64,000 nt of DNA from contig JAGYKL010000008.1 in the NCBI GenBank assembly GCA_018401705.1, forward strand, positions 75,688 to 139,687, written 5' to 3'. The notes beneath the pieces are model-generated. The model did not search any database. It was not told the DNA's origin and saw only the letters and a program-made list of their open reading frames with translations. The first letter of the stretch is position 1, and every line of letters begins with the position of its first letter. The stretch comes from Bacteroidia bacterium (lineage in GTDB: Bacteria > Bacteroidota > Bacteroidia > M30B66). Shown piece by piece: positions 47,777 through 55,191 of the stretch. Both the position numbers and the translations under genes were made by a program.

Positions 47777-48094
47777 ATGGAAAAGACATTAGAACAGTTA
47801 GAAAACGAGGTACTTGACATGATCCGTACCTGTTATGACCCCGAAATTCCGGTCAATATATATGAGTTAGGTCTTATTTATGAGATAAACATAAATGAGA
47901 ATAGAGACGTACAAGTGCTAATGACATTAACATCTCCATCTTGTCCGGTTGCAGAAACATTGCCTCCAGATGTTGAGAATAAAATAAAAGGTATTGAAGG
48001 GGTTAACAGTGCAAAAGTTGACATCACCTTTGAGCCACCCTGGGAGCAAAGCATGATGAGTGAAGAAGCAAAACTTGAACTCGGATTTCTTTAA
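47777..48094 (+). CDS. sufT: SufT/MIP18-family (DUF59) Fe-S assembly protein
   Basis: 105 residues of the DUF59/MIP18 family, helper in Fe-S cluster maturation. CYDPEIPVNIYELGLIYEI and TLTSPSCPVAETLP with the conserved Cys are present, with VDITFEPPWEQSMMSEEAK at the end. I start at MEKTLEQLEN just after the sufE stop; an upstream ATG would overlap sufE by 20 bases. Confidence 0.9.
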   Translation: MEKTLEQLENEVLDMIRTCYDPEIPVNIYELGLIYEININENRDVQVLMTLTSPSCPVAETLPPDVENKIKGIEGVNSAKVDITFEPPWEQSMMSEEAKLELGFL

Positions 48095-48105
48095 TAAATT
48101 AGGGT

Positions 48106-48615
48106 ATGAATACTGAAGATACCATCGTTAATAAAGTAGCGAATAGCAGTCTGATTAACATAGACTTAGAAGACTACTACCCAAAAGGGAAGCGAGTTCA
48201 GATTGATCTTGCGGAGACTTTGTTTCAGGGATTAATACTTCGCGAAAAAGATTTTCGCGAGTGGATAAAAACTCACGATTGGGCTCAATACAGAGATTCA
48301 TATGTTGCGGTAGCTTGTTCGGCTGATGCAATTATTCCTGTTTGGGCATACATGCTGGTATCGGCGCAGCTTGAGCCTTTTGCAAAAGATATTGTATTTG
48401 GTGATTTAGAGGACTTAGAAAGCAAACTGTATTCTGAAATCATTCATAAACTAGATATTAGTGCATGGGAAGGTCAAAGGCTAATCATAAAAGGTTGCGG
48501 GAACTTACCAGTGCCTAGGTCAGCTTTTTTAATGTTAACTGCTAAGCTTAGACCAATTGCGAAAAGCATTATGTATGGTGAGGCTTGTTCTACAGTGCCA
48601 ATTTTCAAGAGCTAA
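48106..48615 (+). CDS. DUF2480-family protein
   Basis: 169-residue cytoplasmic protein of DUF2480, found almost only in Bacteroidota and commonly at the end of the suf operon, as here. Recognisable are NIDLEDYYPKGKRVQIDLAETLFQG, FREWIKTHDW, and the closing GCGNLPVPRSAFLMLTAKLRPIAKSIMYGEACSTVPI. Two conserved cysteines may be relevant to Fe-S work (inference). Biochemical role unknown. Confidence 0.85.
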   Translation: MNTEDTIVNKVANSSLINIDLEDYYPKGKRVQIDLAETLFQGLILREKDFREWIKTHDWAQYRDSYVAVACSADAIIPVWAYMLVSAQLEPFAKDIVFGDLEDLESKLYSEIIHKLDISAWEGQRLIIKGCGNLPVPRSAFLMLTAKLRPIAKSIMYGEACSTVPIFKS

Positions 48616-48692
48616 AATCAATTTTTTTATTTCTACTTAGTTTCAACTTTAGGTTTGTTTTGACGAATTTTACTAAACTACCGTGAGTAGAC

Positions 48693-48751
48693 TGACTGAA
48701 TTACATTAAATATCGTCAACACATTGACTGAATTACATTAAATATCGTCAA
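48693..48751. repeat. Two tandem 27-bp repeats with inverted ends
   Basis: Identical 27-base copies at 48693-48719 and 48725-48751, separated by 5 bases (period 32). Each copy begins TGAC and ends GTCA, so it is a partial palindrome (TTGAC...GTCAA for the second). They lie directly upstream of the AAA/DUF4143 gene's promoter. Confidence 0.85.
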
Positions 48752-48769
48752 TAGCATTTGAAAAAGATG

Positions 48770-48777
48770 TAAATTTG
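48770..48777 (+). promoter_or_regulatory. -7 element TAAATTTG of the AAA/DUF4143 gene
   Basis: Exact TAnnTTTG, ending four bases before the GTG start, so the mRNA would be leaderless or nearly so. Its -33 region would overlap the second 27-bp repeat. Confidence 0.55.
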
Positions 48778-48781
48778 TGAT

Positions 48782-49915
48782 GTGAAAATCACGAGAGCCA
48801 TCGAAGCCAGATTGCGTAAGGCCCTGAAGCCCAATAAAGTGGTTCTGCTTCTTGGTGCACGAAGGACTGGAAAAACCTGGTTTTTGAAGAATCTGCTTCC
48901 CAAACTCGAAATGCCGTATCTCTATTTGAATGGCGATGATACTTCGGTTCAAGCCATTTTCAAAGAAAGAACGGTTGCAAATTATGCTCGCTTAATTGGC
49001 GATTATAAGCTTTTGGTGATTGATGAAGCTCATCGAATTCCTGAAATTGGCTGGAATTTAAAGTTGATGGTAGATGAGTTGGAAGGCTTGCACATTATTG
49101 CAACTGGCTCATCCGTCTTTGATTTAAGAGCAGGAACCGGCGAGCCACTTACAGGACGAAGAACTGAATTGCTTCTACATCCTTTTGCTCAAATCGAATA
49201 CAGTACTCAAGAAAGCTTGGTTGAAACTCAATCACGTTTGGAGGAGCGCATGATTTATGGCAATTATCCTGAGTTGATTCACCTGAGTTCGAATGATGAA
49301 AAGGAAGATTACCTGCGCGAAATGGTTGCGTCGTATTTGCTTAAGGATATTCTAGAGTTCGAAGGAATACGAAATTCTTCAAAAGTCAGTGATTTACTTC
49401 GCTTGATTGCATTCCAGCCAGGAAAGGAAGTCTCGAACGATGAATTAAGTCGTGCACTTGGCATTAGTAAAAATACTGTTGATCGCTATCTCGATTTGTT
49501 GCAGAAGGTATTTGTGCTGGTCAAAGTGCCCGGTTTTAGTCGCAATTTGAGAAAAGAAGTAACTCGACATTCACGCTATTACTTTGTAGATAATGGAGTT
49601 CGCAATGCCTTGATTAATAATTTCAACCCTTTGAGCATGCGTGCTGATACAGGAGAATTATGGGAAAATTATGTGATTTTGCAGAGGCTTAAATATCAAT
49701 CGATTAAGAACGTGGCATCGGCGAATTATTTCTGGCGCACATATCAGCAGCAAGAGATAGATTGGGTTGAAGATCGCGGCGGGAAACTCTATGCGTATGA
49801 AATAAAGTGGAAAGACTCTAACAAAACCAAGGTCCCATCGGCCTGGAAGGCAGCTTACCCTGAAGCAGAATTCAATGTTGTTACACCGCAAAACTATCTC
49901 GACTGGATTCTATGA
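48782..49915 (+). CDS. AAA ATPase with DUF4143 (AAA_14) domain
   Basis: 377 residues. P-loop LLLGARRTGKTW near residue 20, Walker B LLVIDEAHR, sensor-like IIATGSS, then the GEPLTGRRTELLLHPF segment characteristic of AAA_14. A winged-helix-like middle (SNDELSRALGISKNTVDRYLDLL) precedes the C-terminal DUF4143 with a nuclease-fold-like WVEDRGGKLYAYEIKWK. This widespread accessory family has no settled function. GTG start; the stop overlaps dgkA in ATGA. The upstream tandem repeat and patchy distribution of the family suggest it is a mobile or recently gained gene (inference). Confidence 0.88.
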   Translation: MKITRAIEARLRKALKPNKVVLLLGARRTGKTWFLKNLLPKLEMPYLYLNGDDTSVQAIFKERTVANYARLIGDYKLLVIDEAHRIPEIGWNLKLMVDELEGLHIIATGSSVFDLRAGTGEPLTGRRTELLLHPFAQIEYSTQESLVETQSRLEERMIYGNYPELIHLSSNDEKEDYLREMVASYLLKDILEFEGIRNSSKVSDLLRLIAFQPGKEVSNDELSRALGISKNTVDRYLDLLQKVFVLVKVPGFSRNLRKEVTRHSRYYFVDNGVRNALINNFNPLSMRADTGELWENYVILQRLKYQSIKNVASANYFWRTYQQQEIDWVEDRGGKLYAYEIKWKDSNKTKVPSAWKAAYPEAEFNVVTPQNYLDWIL

Positions 49916-50271
49916 AAAAACGCATTGACGCATTTAAATATGCATTTCGAGGAATTGCCCTAAGTTTCAAAACCGAGTTACACATGAGGGTTCATGCAGT
50001 AATTTCTTTATTTACCGCTTTCGCGGGATGGTATTTCGGGATTGACAGAACCGAGTGGATGTTCGTGCTCTTGTGCATGGGATTGGTTCTTTCTGCAGAA
50101 TTATTTAATGCCTCTATAGAACGGCTTGCAGATAAAGTGAGCATAGAGAAAGACCCATTAATTGGAGCTGCAAAAGATTTAGCTGCTGGAGCTGTACTAA
50201 TTACAGCAATAATTTCGTTAGCCATCGGATTGATCATTTTCATTCCTCATGTATGGCCCCTTATTTCCTAA
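49912..50271 (+). CDS. dgkA: Diacylglycerol/undecaprenol kinase
   Basis: 119-residue inner-membrane kinase with three helices. The family signature ELFNASIERLADKV, containing the catalytic Glu region, is present, as is the N-terminal amphipathic RIDAFKYAFRGI. It phosphorylates undecaprenol or diacylglycerol, recycling the lipid carrier of cell-wall synthesis. Its ATG overlaps the ATPase stop; its own stop overlaps the DUF1361 start by 19 bases. Confidence 0.92.
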   Translation: MKKRIDAFKYAFRGIALSFKTELHMRVHAVISLFTAFAGWYFGIDRTEWMFVLLCMGLVLSAELFNASIERLADKVSIEKDPLIGAAKDLAAGAVLITAIISLAIGLIIFIPHVWPLIS

Positions 50272-50984
50272 AACGATTGCATGTTTATTTCAAGACTAAT
50301 AACAGAGCCGGCGTAGCAATAAGCTTCTCAGCTTCTATTCTACTAAGCCTGTTCCTATTAGTTGCAAGGGTTATCAAAACAGGAGAAATCACTTATCTAT
50401 TCCTCGTTTGGAATCTATTTCTGGCCATCATTCCATTAGGAATATCTACCCTACTTACTGTATACCGACTTCGTAGAAGGAGCCATTTCATCTCTTATGG
50501 ATTAACTTTTATCTGGCTTTTATTTCTACCCAATGCCTTTTACATTATTACAGACTTATTTCATTTATATCCCCGACATGGAGTTCCGCAATGGTTCGAT
50601 TTAGTATTAATTCTTTCATTTGCATGGAATGGAATTATGTTTGGGTGTGCGTCCTTATTTGACATGCATGAAATTATCAAACAACGTTTCAGTTGGCTAA
50701 GTGCTTGGATTTTCGTGGGAGGAACTATTTTCCTGAGCAGTTTTGGTATTTATTTAGGTCGTTTCGACCGATGGAATAGCTGGGATATTTTCCAGCAACC
50801 TTTCAGGTTGATGTTAGATATCTATCACTATGTTACTTCACCACAAGATTTCCCTCATGTTTGGGGGGTAACAATTACTTTCACATTATTCATGTGTATT
50901 CTTTATGCAACTGTTTATCAGTTAACCAAAGTTCAGTCTTTACAATACAAACCCGAGATAATTGCCCGAATGAGGAAGAAATAG
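50253..50984 (+). CDS. DUF1361 membrane protein
   Basis: 243 residues with about six to seven membrane helices; blocks LFLVWNLFLAIIPLGIS, WLLFLPNAFYIITDLFHL and LGRFDRWNSWDI identify DUF1361, a family of unknown role. Overlaps the dgkA end and is probably co-translated. It ends 16 bases before a convergent ICMT-like gene. Confidence 0.82.
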   Translation: MAPYFLKRLHVYFKTNNRAGVAISFSASILLSLFLLVARVIKTGEITYLFLVWNLFLAIIPLGISTLLTVYRLRRRSHFISYGLTFIWLLFLPNAFYIITDLFHLYPRHGVPQWFDLVLILSFAWNGIMFGCASLFDMHEIIKQRFSWLSAWIFVGGTIFLSSFGIYLGRFDRWNSWDIFQQPFRLMLDIYHYVTSPQDFPHVWGVTITFTLFMCILYATVYQLTKVQSLQYKPEIIARMRKK

Positions 50985-51000
50985 AAAGGCCTATGTTCTG

Positions 51001-51465
51001 CTATCCTCTTTTGAAAAAATAGAAAAACTTATTTGTCTTAGACATATAATCGGAGTATTCGGGAAATCGATTCATTAAAAGCAATTCTTCGTAGTTACTT
51101 TTAAAATAGAACAAAACCCAAAGTAGCAAAGCTACAACTAACCTTGCAAAATCTGAGGAATAACAGCCATAGCCGATTGCCGAAATAATAATTCCTGAAT
51201 AAATAGGATGTCTAACGCTTTTATAAACGCCCGTTTGTATAAGCACAGAACCACTTTTGGGAGTTGGAAATGGACTTAAATGTTTGTTTTGCTGCAGTAT
51301 TGCAATAATTACTTTAAGCAAGCCCCAAATAGCCATACCCAGGAAGATAGCTTTAACATTATCATTTAATTGAAAGGGAATAGGTTTCGGAGACCATATG
51401 TAAAAGACAAACAGGACTGCTTGAATTCCAACAAAAAAATAGTCCTTCATGGAAAGATTCTTCAT
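51001..51465 (-). CDS. Isoprenylcysteine carboxyl methyltransferase-like membrane protein
   Basis: 154 residues, about four membrane helices, of the ICMT/phospholipid methyltransferase superfamily: the SAM-contacting GVYKSVRHPIYSGIII near residues 78-92 and the C-terminal SNYEELLLMNRFPEYSDYMSK. The substrate in bacteria is unknown. It is the last gene of the minus-strand accessory run from the flavodoxin-like gene down to here. Confidence 0.8.
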   Translation of the reverse strand: MKNLSMKDYFFVGIQAVLFVFYIWSPKPIPFQLNDNVKAIFLGMAIWGLLKVIIAILQQNKHLSPFPTPKSGSVLIQTGVYKSVRHPIYSGIIISAIGYGCYSSDFARLVVALLLWVLFYFKSNYEELLLMNRFPEYSDYMSKTNKFFYFFKRG

Positions 51466-51513
51466 ATAATTTTAAAGCATTGATAGGAAGATTGAAAGTA
51501 CTGAAATAATCAA

Positions 51514-51681
51514 TCAACAAGTGCATTCTCCAACAACGACGACTCTTTCGTTAACTAATTTCTCTAAAAACTTATAAATGTAATCATAGAATTCCTCCTT
51601 TTCAGGAAATTCATCGGGATGTAATTCTTGCTCTTCAAAAGCCTTGCTAATCTTTTCAGGTTTAAGCTTCGCATTCCTCAC
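51514..51681 (-). CDS. Small acidic ORF of 55 residues
   Basis: GTG start preceded directly by an in-frame TAA. The peptide is charged and helical (RNAKLKPEKISKAFEEQE, then EFPEKEEFYDYIYKFLEK) and ends VVVVGECTC. Codon use matches neighbouring genes and the frame is continuous through otherwise gene-free DNA between the YdeI-like and ICMT-like genes. I do not recognise a family. It could be a true small protein or the tail of a decayed gene. Confidence 0.45.
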   Translation of the reverse strand: MRNAKLKPEKISKAFEEQELHPDEFPEKEEFYDYIYKFLEKLVNERVVVVGECTC

Positions 51682-51734
51682 TTAATGAAATTAAAAACAC
51701 ATAACTCTTGGAGATTTTTATAAATGTCGGAGCA

Positions 51735-52319
51735 TTATCGAAACTGATTTGCTCTTTTATTTAATTGAGCCAACTGAGCTGTTTCTTTGATTCGTTTCTT
51801 TCTAGTTTCAGGTCTTTTAGCGTTAAAAATCCATTCAAGTATCCCTCTTCTTGCAGATGGGGGGAAATTATTCCAATTATCTAGAGCTTTATCGAATTGA
51901 TTAAGCATATTCATTAAATCGATAGGAATGATTAATTCATCAACCTCATTTAATGCATCCCAAGTGCCATTTTCTTTAGCAATTTCAACCATTCTAATAC
52001 CTGAGTCATGCATAAGTTTTTGTTGGATTAAATAAGCCACTTTCTCTTTGTTTATCTTGCTCCAATTGCTCTTGGGGTTTCTCTTTGAAAACAGCTGAAA
52101 GTAACTCTTGTCGTCACGTTTATTTGGTTTACTATCAATCCACCCAAAACAAAGTGCTTCATCAACAGCTTCGGGGTAATAAACGCTAGGTATTTCTGAG
52201 TCTTTGCGATAAATAACCAACCAAATAGATTGAAACTTAAGATGATTTATTGATAACCACTCCCTCCATTCTATTCGGGAGGATGCATAAATTATGGGGA
52301 GATTATCCTTGAGTTCCAT
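51735..52319 (-). CDS. YdeI/OmpD-associated family protein
   Basis: 194-residue cytoplasmic protein. The central segment (VDEALCFGWIDSKPNKRDDKSYFQLFSKR, shown in part as ALCFGWIDSKPN, and KSNWSKINKEKVAYLI) and the C-terminal PPSARRGILEWIFNAKRPETRKKRI are characteristic of the YdeI/OmpD-associated family. Function is not established, though it has been linked to antimicrobial stress in enterics. It starts three bases after the lipocalin stop. Confidence 0.85.
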   Translation of the reverse strand: MELKDNLPIIYASSRIEWREWLSINHLKFQSIWLVIYRKDSEIPSVYYPEAVDEALCFGWIDSKPNKRDDKSYFQLFSKRNPKSNWSKINKEKVAYLIQQKLMHDSGIRMVEIAKENGTWDALNEVDELIIPIDLMNMLNQFDKALDNWNNFPPSARRGILEWIFNAKRPETRKKRIKETAQLAQLNKRANQFR

Positions 52320-52322
52320 GCA

Positions 52323-52847
52323 TTAATCATGTTTAACCCAAACTAGATTGTTGGTTTTATAGCCAATGCTTTGCGCTATTTTGAGAAATTTTTCTTTCAC
52401 ATCCATTGGAATAGTCTTGCTACGCGAAAGTATCCACAAGTAATCCAGGCTACTTCCGGCGATAAGAGCATATTGATAATCGCCTTCAAGACTGATGACA
52501 TTATAACCTGCATAGAATGGTCCGAAGAAAGAAACTTTCAGCATTCCTTTGTTTTCATCCCTGGCAAACTTTGCTTTGCCAATAGCTTCTTCCCAATTTT
52601 GTTTTACATAGTTGTAACCACGGTTAACAACCTTGATTGTTCCATTTTCTTTGAGCGAATATTCAGCCGTTACGTTTATCAAATTCTTTTCGAATCGATA
52701 ATCAAAACGAGCAATTTCATACCATTTACCTAAGTACTTTTCTTTGTTAAAAGGCGAAACTGCAGTAGCTCCTTCAGGTATTGATGAGCAAGCATTTATT
52801 ATGCTGAATAAACCCATAATTAGAAAAGTATAAAGTACAGATTTCAT
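52323..52847 (-). CDS. Blc-like bacterial lipocalin (lipoprotein)
   Basis: 174 residues; signal ending in lipobox Cys20 (FSIINACSS). Lipocalin hallmark LGKWYEIARFDYRFEKNL (residues about 39-56) and the C-terminal YLWILSRSKTIP match the Blc group. These outer-membrane lipocalins bind lysophospholipids or fatty acids under envelope stress. It lies in a minus-strand run with an upstream secreted protein (31-base gap) and the downstream YdeI-like gene (3-base gap). Confidence 0.9.
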   Translation of the reverse strand: MKSVLYTFLIMGLFSIINACSSIPEGATAVSPFNKEKYLGKWYEIARFDYRFEKNLINVTAEYSLKENGTIKVVNRGYNYVKQNWEEAIGKAKFARDENKGMLKVSFFGPFYAGYNVISLEGDYQYALIAGSSLDYLWILSRSKTIPMDVKEKFLKIAQSIGYKTNNLVWVKHD

Positions 52848-52878
52848 AAACTGATTTCTAATAAGACGCTTTAATTTA

Positions 52879-53823
52879 TTAATAAGGCAAACTCCTGGTG
52901 ATATAATCGAACTGATAAAGATTAAATTTCTTTTTGCTCAATTTTCTCCTTCGGATAAGTTGTCTTCCGGTATAAGTTCTACCAAGCTCATCGACATAAT
53001 TAAGGTGTGGATCTACAATTGAAAAACTAGCGTCACAACATCTTTTAATCCCCTTCCAGGTAATCCAAGCTTTGCCTTTTCTTATTCTGCCTGTTTCTTC
53101 ATTGATTTGATATCTATTAAGTGCCATGATTTGACAATAGCTCGGTCCAATTCTAGGCATTTCATCAGGATACATCGCTCCCTTATTGACATGATTAAGT
53201 GTTACAATATGGCTATTCCCCGAAAGAATTAATTTCTTCTTTTCAAATCCATCGATGTAATTAATCTTCCTTGATTTCAGGTTAACTTTGATGGTTTCAT
53301 ATTCAGCGTAATAAGCATCGAATAAATCTAAATCAAGCGTGTTTTCTCTCAAAACTTCTACAACAGTCAATCCTTTGTCTTTTGGAGATTCTTTATTAAT
53401 CTGAACTGGCTTTGGTCTTTCATAAAACTTGTTTATTCCCTTAAAAAAGAATACTTCTACTCTCCGTGAGTTAGTAAAAAAGTTGCAATGTGTCATTTGA
53501 GCAGATAAGCCTGTGTAACTCCCGACAATAGAATCTTTATCTCTAACCACAACATGCAGTTCGTAAGGCCTGTTATATTTCTCATAGTTACCTTTTGAGC
53601 CAAGAGTATCTTCCCACGAAAGTGAATATGAATCTTTCATTTCACCGCCAACCATTACCTGTCCTTCATAGACAATGCTTAGTTCTACCTCAATCTTTTG
53701 AACATAGAAAACATTTGTCCAATTCATATTTGAATTAGCTGACTGACCGAAGACAATACCATTATTTGCCAGGATTAAAATGCTGGTAAAAATCACATTG
53801 AATAAACTCTGAAACTTCATCAT
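52879..53823 (-). CDS. Secreted protein of unknown function
   Basis: About 314 residues from MMKFQSLFNVIFTSILILANNGIVFGQ, a clear signal peptide. A longer frame upstream overlaps the flavodoxin-like gene and is rejected. The mature part has basic patches and a repeated IxYIDGFEKKK/YQFDYITRSLPY style; no family recognised. A pair of adjacent cysteines occurs in IKRCCDASFSI. It starts 17 bases after the flavodoxin-like gene's stop. Confidence 0.65.
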   Translation of the reverse strand: MMKFQSLFNVIFTSILILANNGIVFGQSANSNMNWTNVFYVQKIEVELSIVYEGQVMVGGEMKDSYSLSWEDTLGSKGNYEKYNRPYELHVVVRDKDSIVGSYTGLSAQMTHCNFFTNSRRVEVFFFKGINKFYERPKPVQINKESPKDKGLTVVEVLRENTLDLDLFDAYYAEYETIKVNLKSRKINYIDGFEKKKLILSGNSHIVTLNHVNKGAMYPDEMPRIGPSYCQIMALNRYQINEETGRIRKGKAWITWKGIKRCCDASFSIVDPHLNYVDELGRTYTGRQLIRRRKLSKKKFNLYQFDYITRSLPY

Positions 53824-53839
53824 GTTGAAGGGAAATATG

Positions 53840-54574
53840 CTACCTGTATTCAGGATTTTCAAATTCCCAACGTTCTCCATTGTCCCAACCATCTCTGGAA
53901 TTTCCATAAGCAGGATATCCTCCTTGGTTCTTCAAAGTTAGCGCGAGGTGAAGCAAATTATACGTCATAAAAGTTGTATTGCGGTTTGTAAAATCAGAGT
54001 CAAATCCAACCTGACTATCCAGTTTTTTGCCCTTCCATTCTGTATCGCCATAACTTGGACCTGGACCTACTTCACCGATCCAGCCGCAATCGGCTTGAGG
54101 AGGAATTGAATACCCTACATGCTGAAGAGAATATAAAATTCCCATGGCACAATGCTTCACACCATCTTCATTACCGGTAATGATGCAACCACCTACTTTT
54201 CCATAATAAGCGTACTGACCTTTAGAATTCGTAATTGCACTCATTGCGTAAAGTCGCTCAATGAGTTGCTGCGCAACGGATGATTTCTCACCAAGCCAAA
54301 TTGGAGTTCCTACGACAAGGATATCGGCAACATTTATTTTTTTGAATAATTCAGGCCAATCGTCCTTTTCCCAGCCGTGCTCGGTCATATCCGGGTATAT
54401 TCCCGTAGCAATATCTAAATCAATAAGCCTCACTTCCTCAGCTTGAACTGACTCATTTCTCATGATTTCCATTGACCTATTCATGAGAATAGCTGTATGA
54501 CTCATTTGAGGTGATTTTTTTAGAGTGCAGTTTATATAAATGGCATTTAGACTACTAAAATCTGGCTTTGACAT
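53840..54574 (-). CDS. Flavodoxin-family NAD(P)H-dependent oxidoreductase
   Basis: 244 residues. FMN-binding features of the flavodoxin fold: INCTLKKSPQMSHT (phosphate loop), DILVVGTPIWLGEKSS, and GGCIITGNEDGVKHCAM. Likely an FMN-dependent quinone or azo reductase or related enzyme; the substrate is unknown. First gene of the accessory operon, with a palindromic site immediately upstream. Confidence 0.82.
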   Translation of the reverse strand: MSKPDFSSLNAIYINCTLKKSPQMSHTAILMNRSMEIMRNESVQAEEVRLIDLDIATGIYPDMTEHGWEKDDWPELFKKINVADILVVGTPIWLGEKSSVAQQLIERLYAMSAITNSKGQYAYYGKVGGCIITGNEDGVKHCAMGILYSLQHVGYSIPPQADCGWIGEVGPGPSYGDTEWKGKKLDSQVGFDSDFTNRNTTFMTYNLLHLALTLKNQGGYPAYGNSRDGWDNGERWEFENPEYR

Positions 54575-54584
54575 AACTATTGAT

Positions 54585-54620
54585 TAAATTTAAAATTCTT
54601 GAAAAACTCAAGAATTTTAA
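54585..54620. promoter_or_regulatory. 13-bp inverted repeat overlapping the promoter of the flavodoxin-like gene
   Basis: TTAAAATTCTTGA-AAAAC-TCAAGAATTTTAA, a perfect dyad at 54590-54620 in a 55-base gap. A TAAATTTA (-7-like, 54592-54585 on the minus strand) touches its edge. It may be a repressor operator or, alternatively, a terminator for the GyrI-like gene. Confidence 0.5.
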
Positions 54621-54629
54621 GATAATCAT

Positions 54630-55103
54630 TTATAACCGAAAAACAGGTATAAATATTACTTCTTGGTAATCAGCAGGCAAGTCACTCAAGGTGGTAATCA
54701 TTTCAAAATGAGGGCGACCATCCACAGCATAGCCAGAATTAGGCAGCCATTGAGTAAAAATCTTTTCGAGAAACGAATTCTCAGCTTTCCCTGAATCCGG
54801 ATTAAAAACGGCGTAATTCCCTTTTGGGATTATAAATGACTCAAATCCATTTGGCAAAGTATTTACGTCAAGAACCTCAACAGCAGCCCATTTTATAAAG
54901 TTATTTTCGGGTTTAAAGTGCTTAAAATAATCAAATTCATAAACCTGCATGGAAATGAGATTATTTGAAACTCTGTTCTTGATTTCTTTTTGGCGAGGCA
55001 TGAAACTCATACAAAGTTCATGGGTTTTGTTGTTGAGGAGATTCATTTTTGAACTCACCCCAACCAACTTCATTTCATCCAAAAATTCAACCGTAAAATT
55101 CAT
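54630..55103 (-). CDS. GyrI-like/AraC effector-binding domain protein
   Basis: 157 residues of the GyrI-like small-molecule-binding fold, without a DNA-binding domain. Typical features: paired beta-alpha units, FIIPKGNYAVFNPD, IFTQWLPNSGYAVDGRPHFEMI and the ending VIFIPVFRL. Such proteins bind drugs or hydrophobic ligands. It precedes the flavodoxin-like gene in the same direction by 55 bases; a stress-response association is plausible (inference). Confidence 0.82.
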   Translation of the reverse strand: MNFTVEFLDEMKLVGVSSKMNLLNNKTHELCMSFMPRQKEIKNRVSNNLISMQVYEFDYFKHFKPENNFIKWAAVEVLDVNTLPNGFESFIIPKGNYAVFNPDSGKAENSFLEKIFTQWLPNSGYAVDGRPHFEMITTLSDLPADYQEVIFIPVFRL

Positions 55104-55191
55104 CTTTCATTATGTAAAGACTGCAAATTAAGGAAACATCCCCTTTAAAAGGCATCAATCTAACTACACGTCCAGGATATAATAATGATTA

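Noticed and set aside
48693-48751. Possible minimal CRISPR array
   Set aside because: Two 27-base copies separated by only 5 bases leave no spacer, and no cas genes are in the window.
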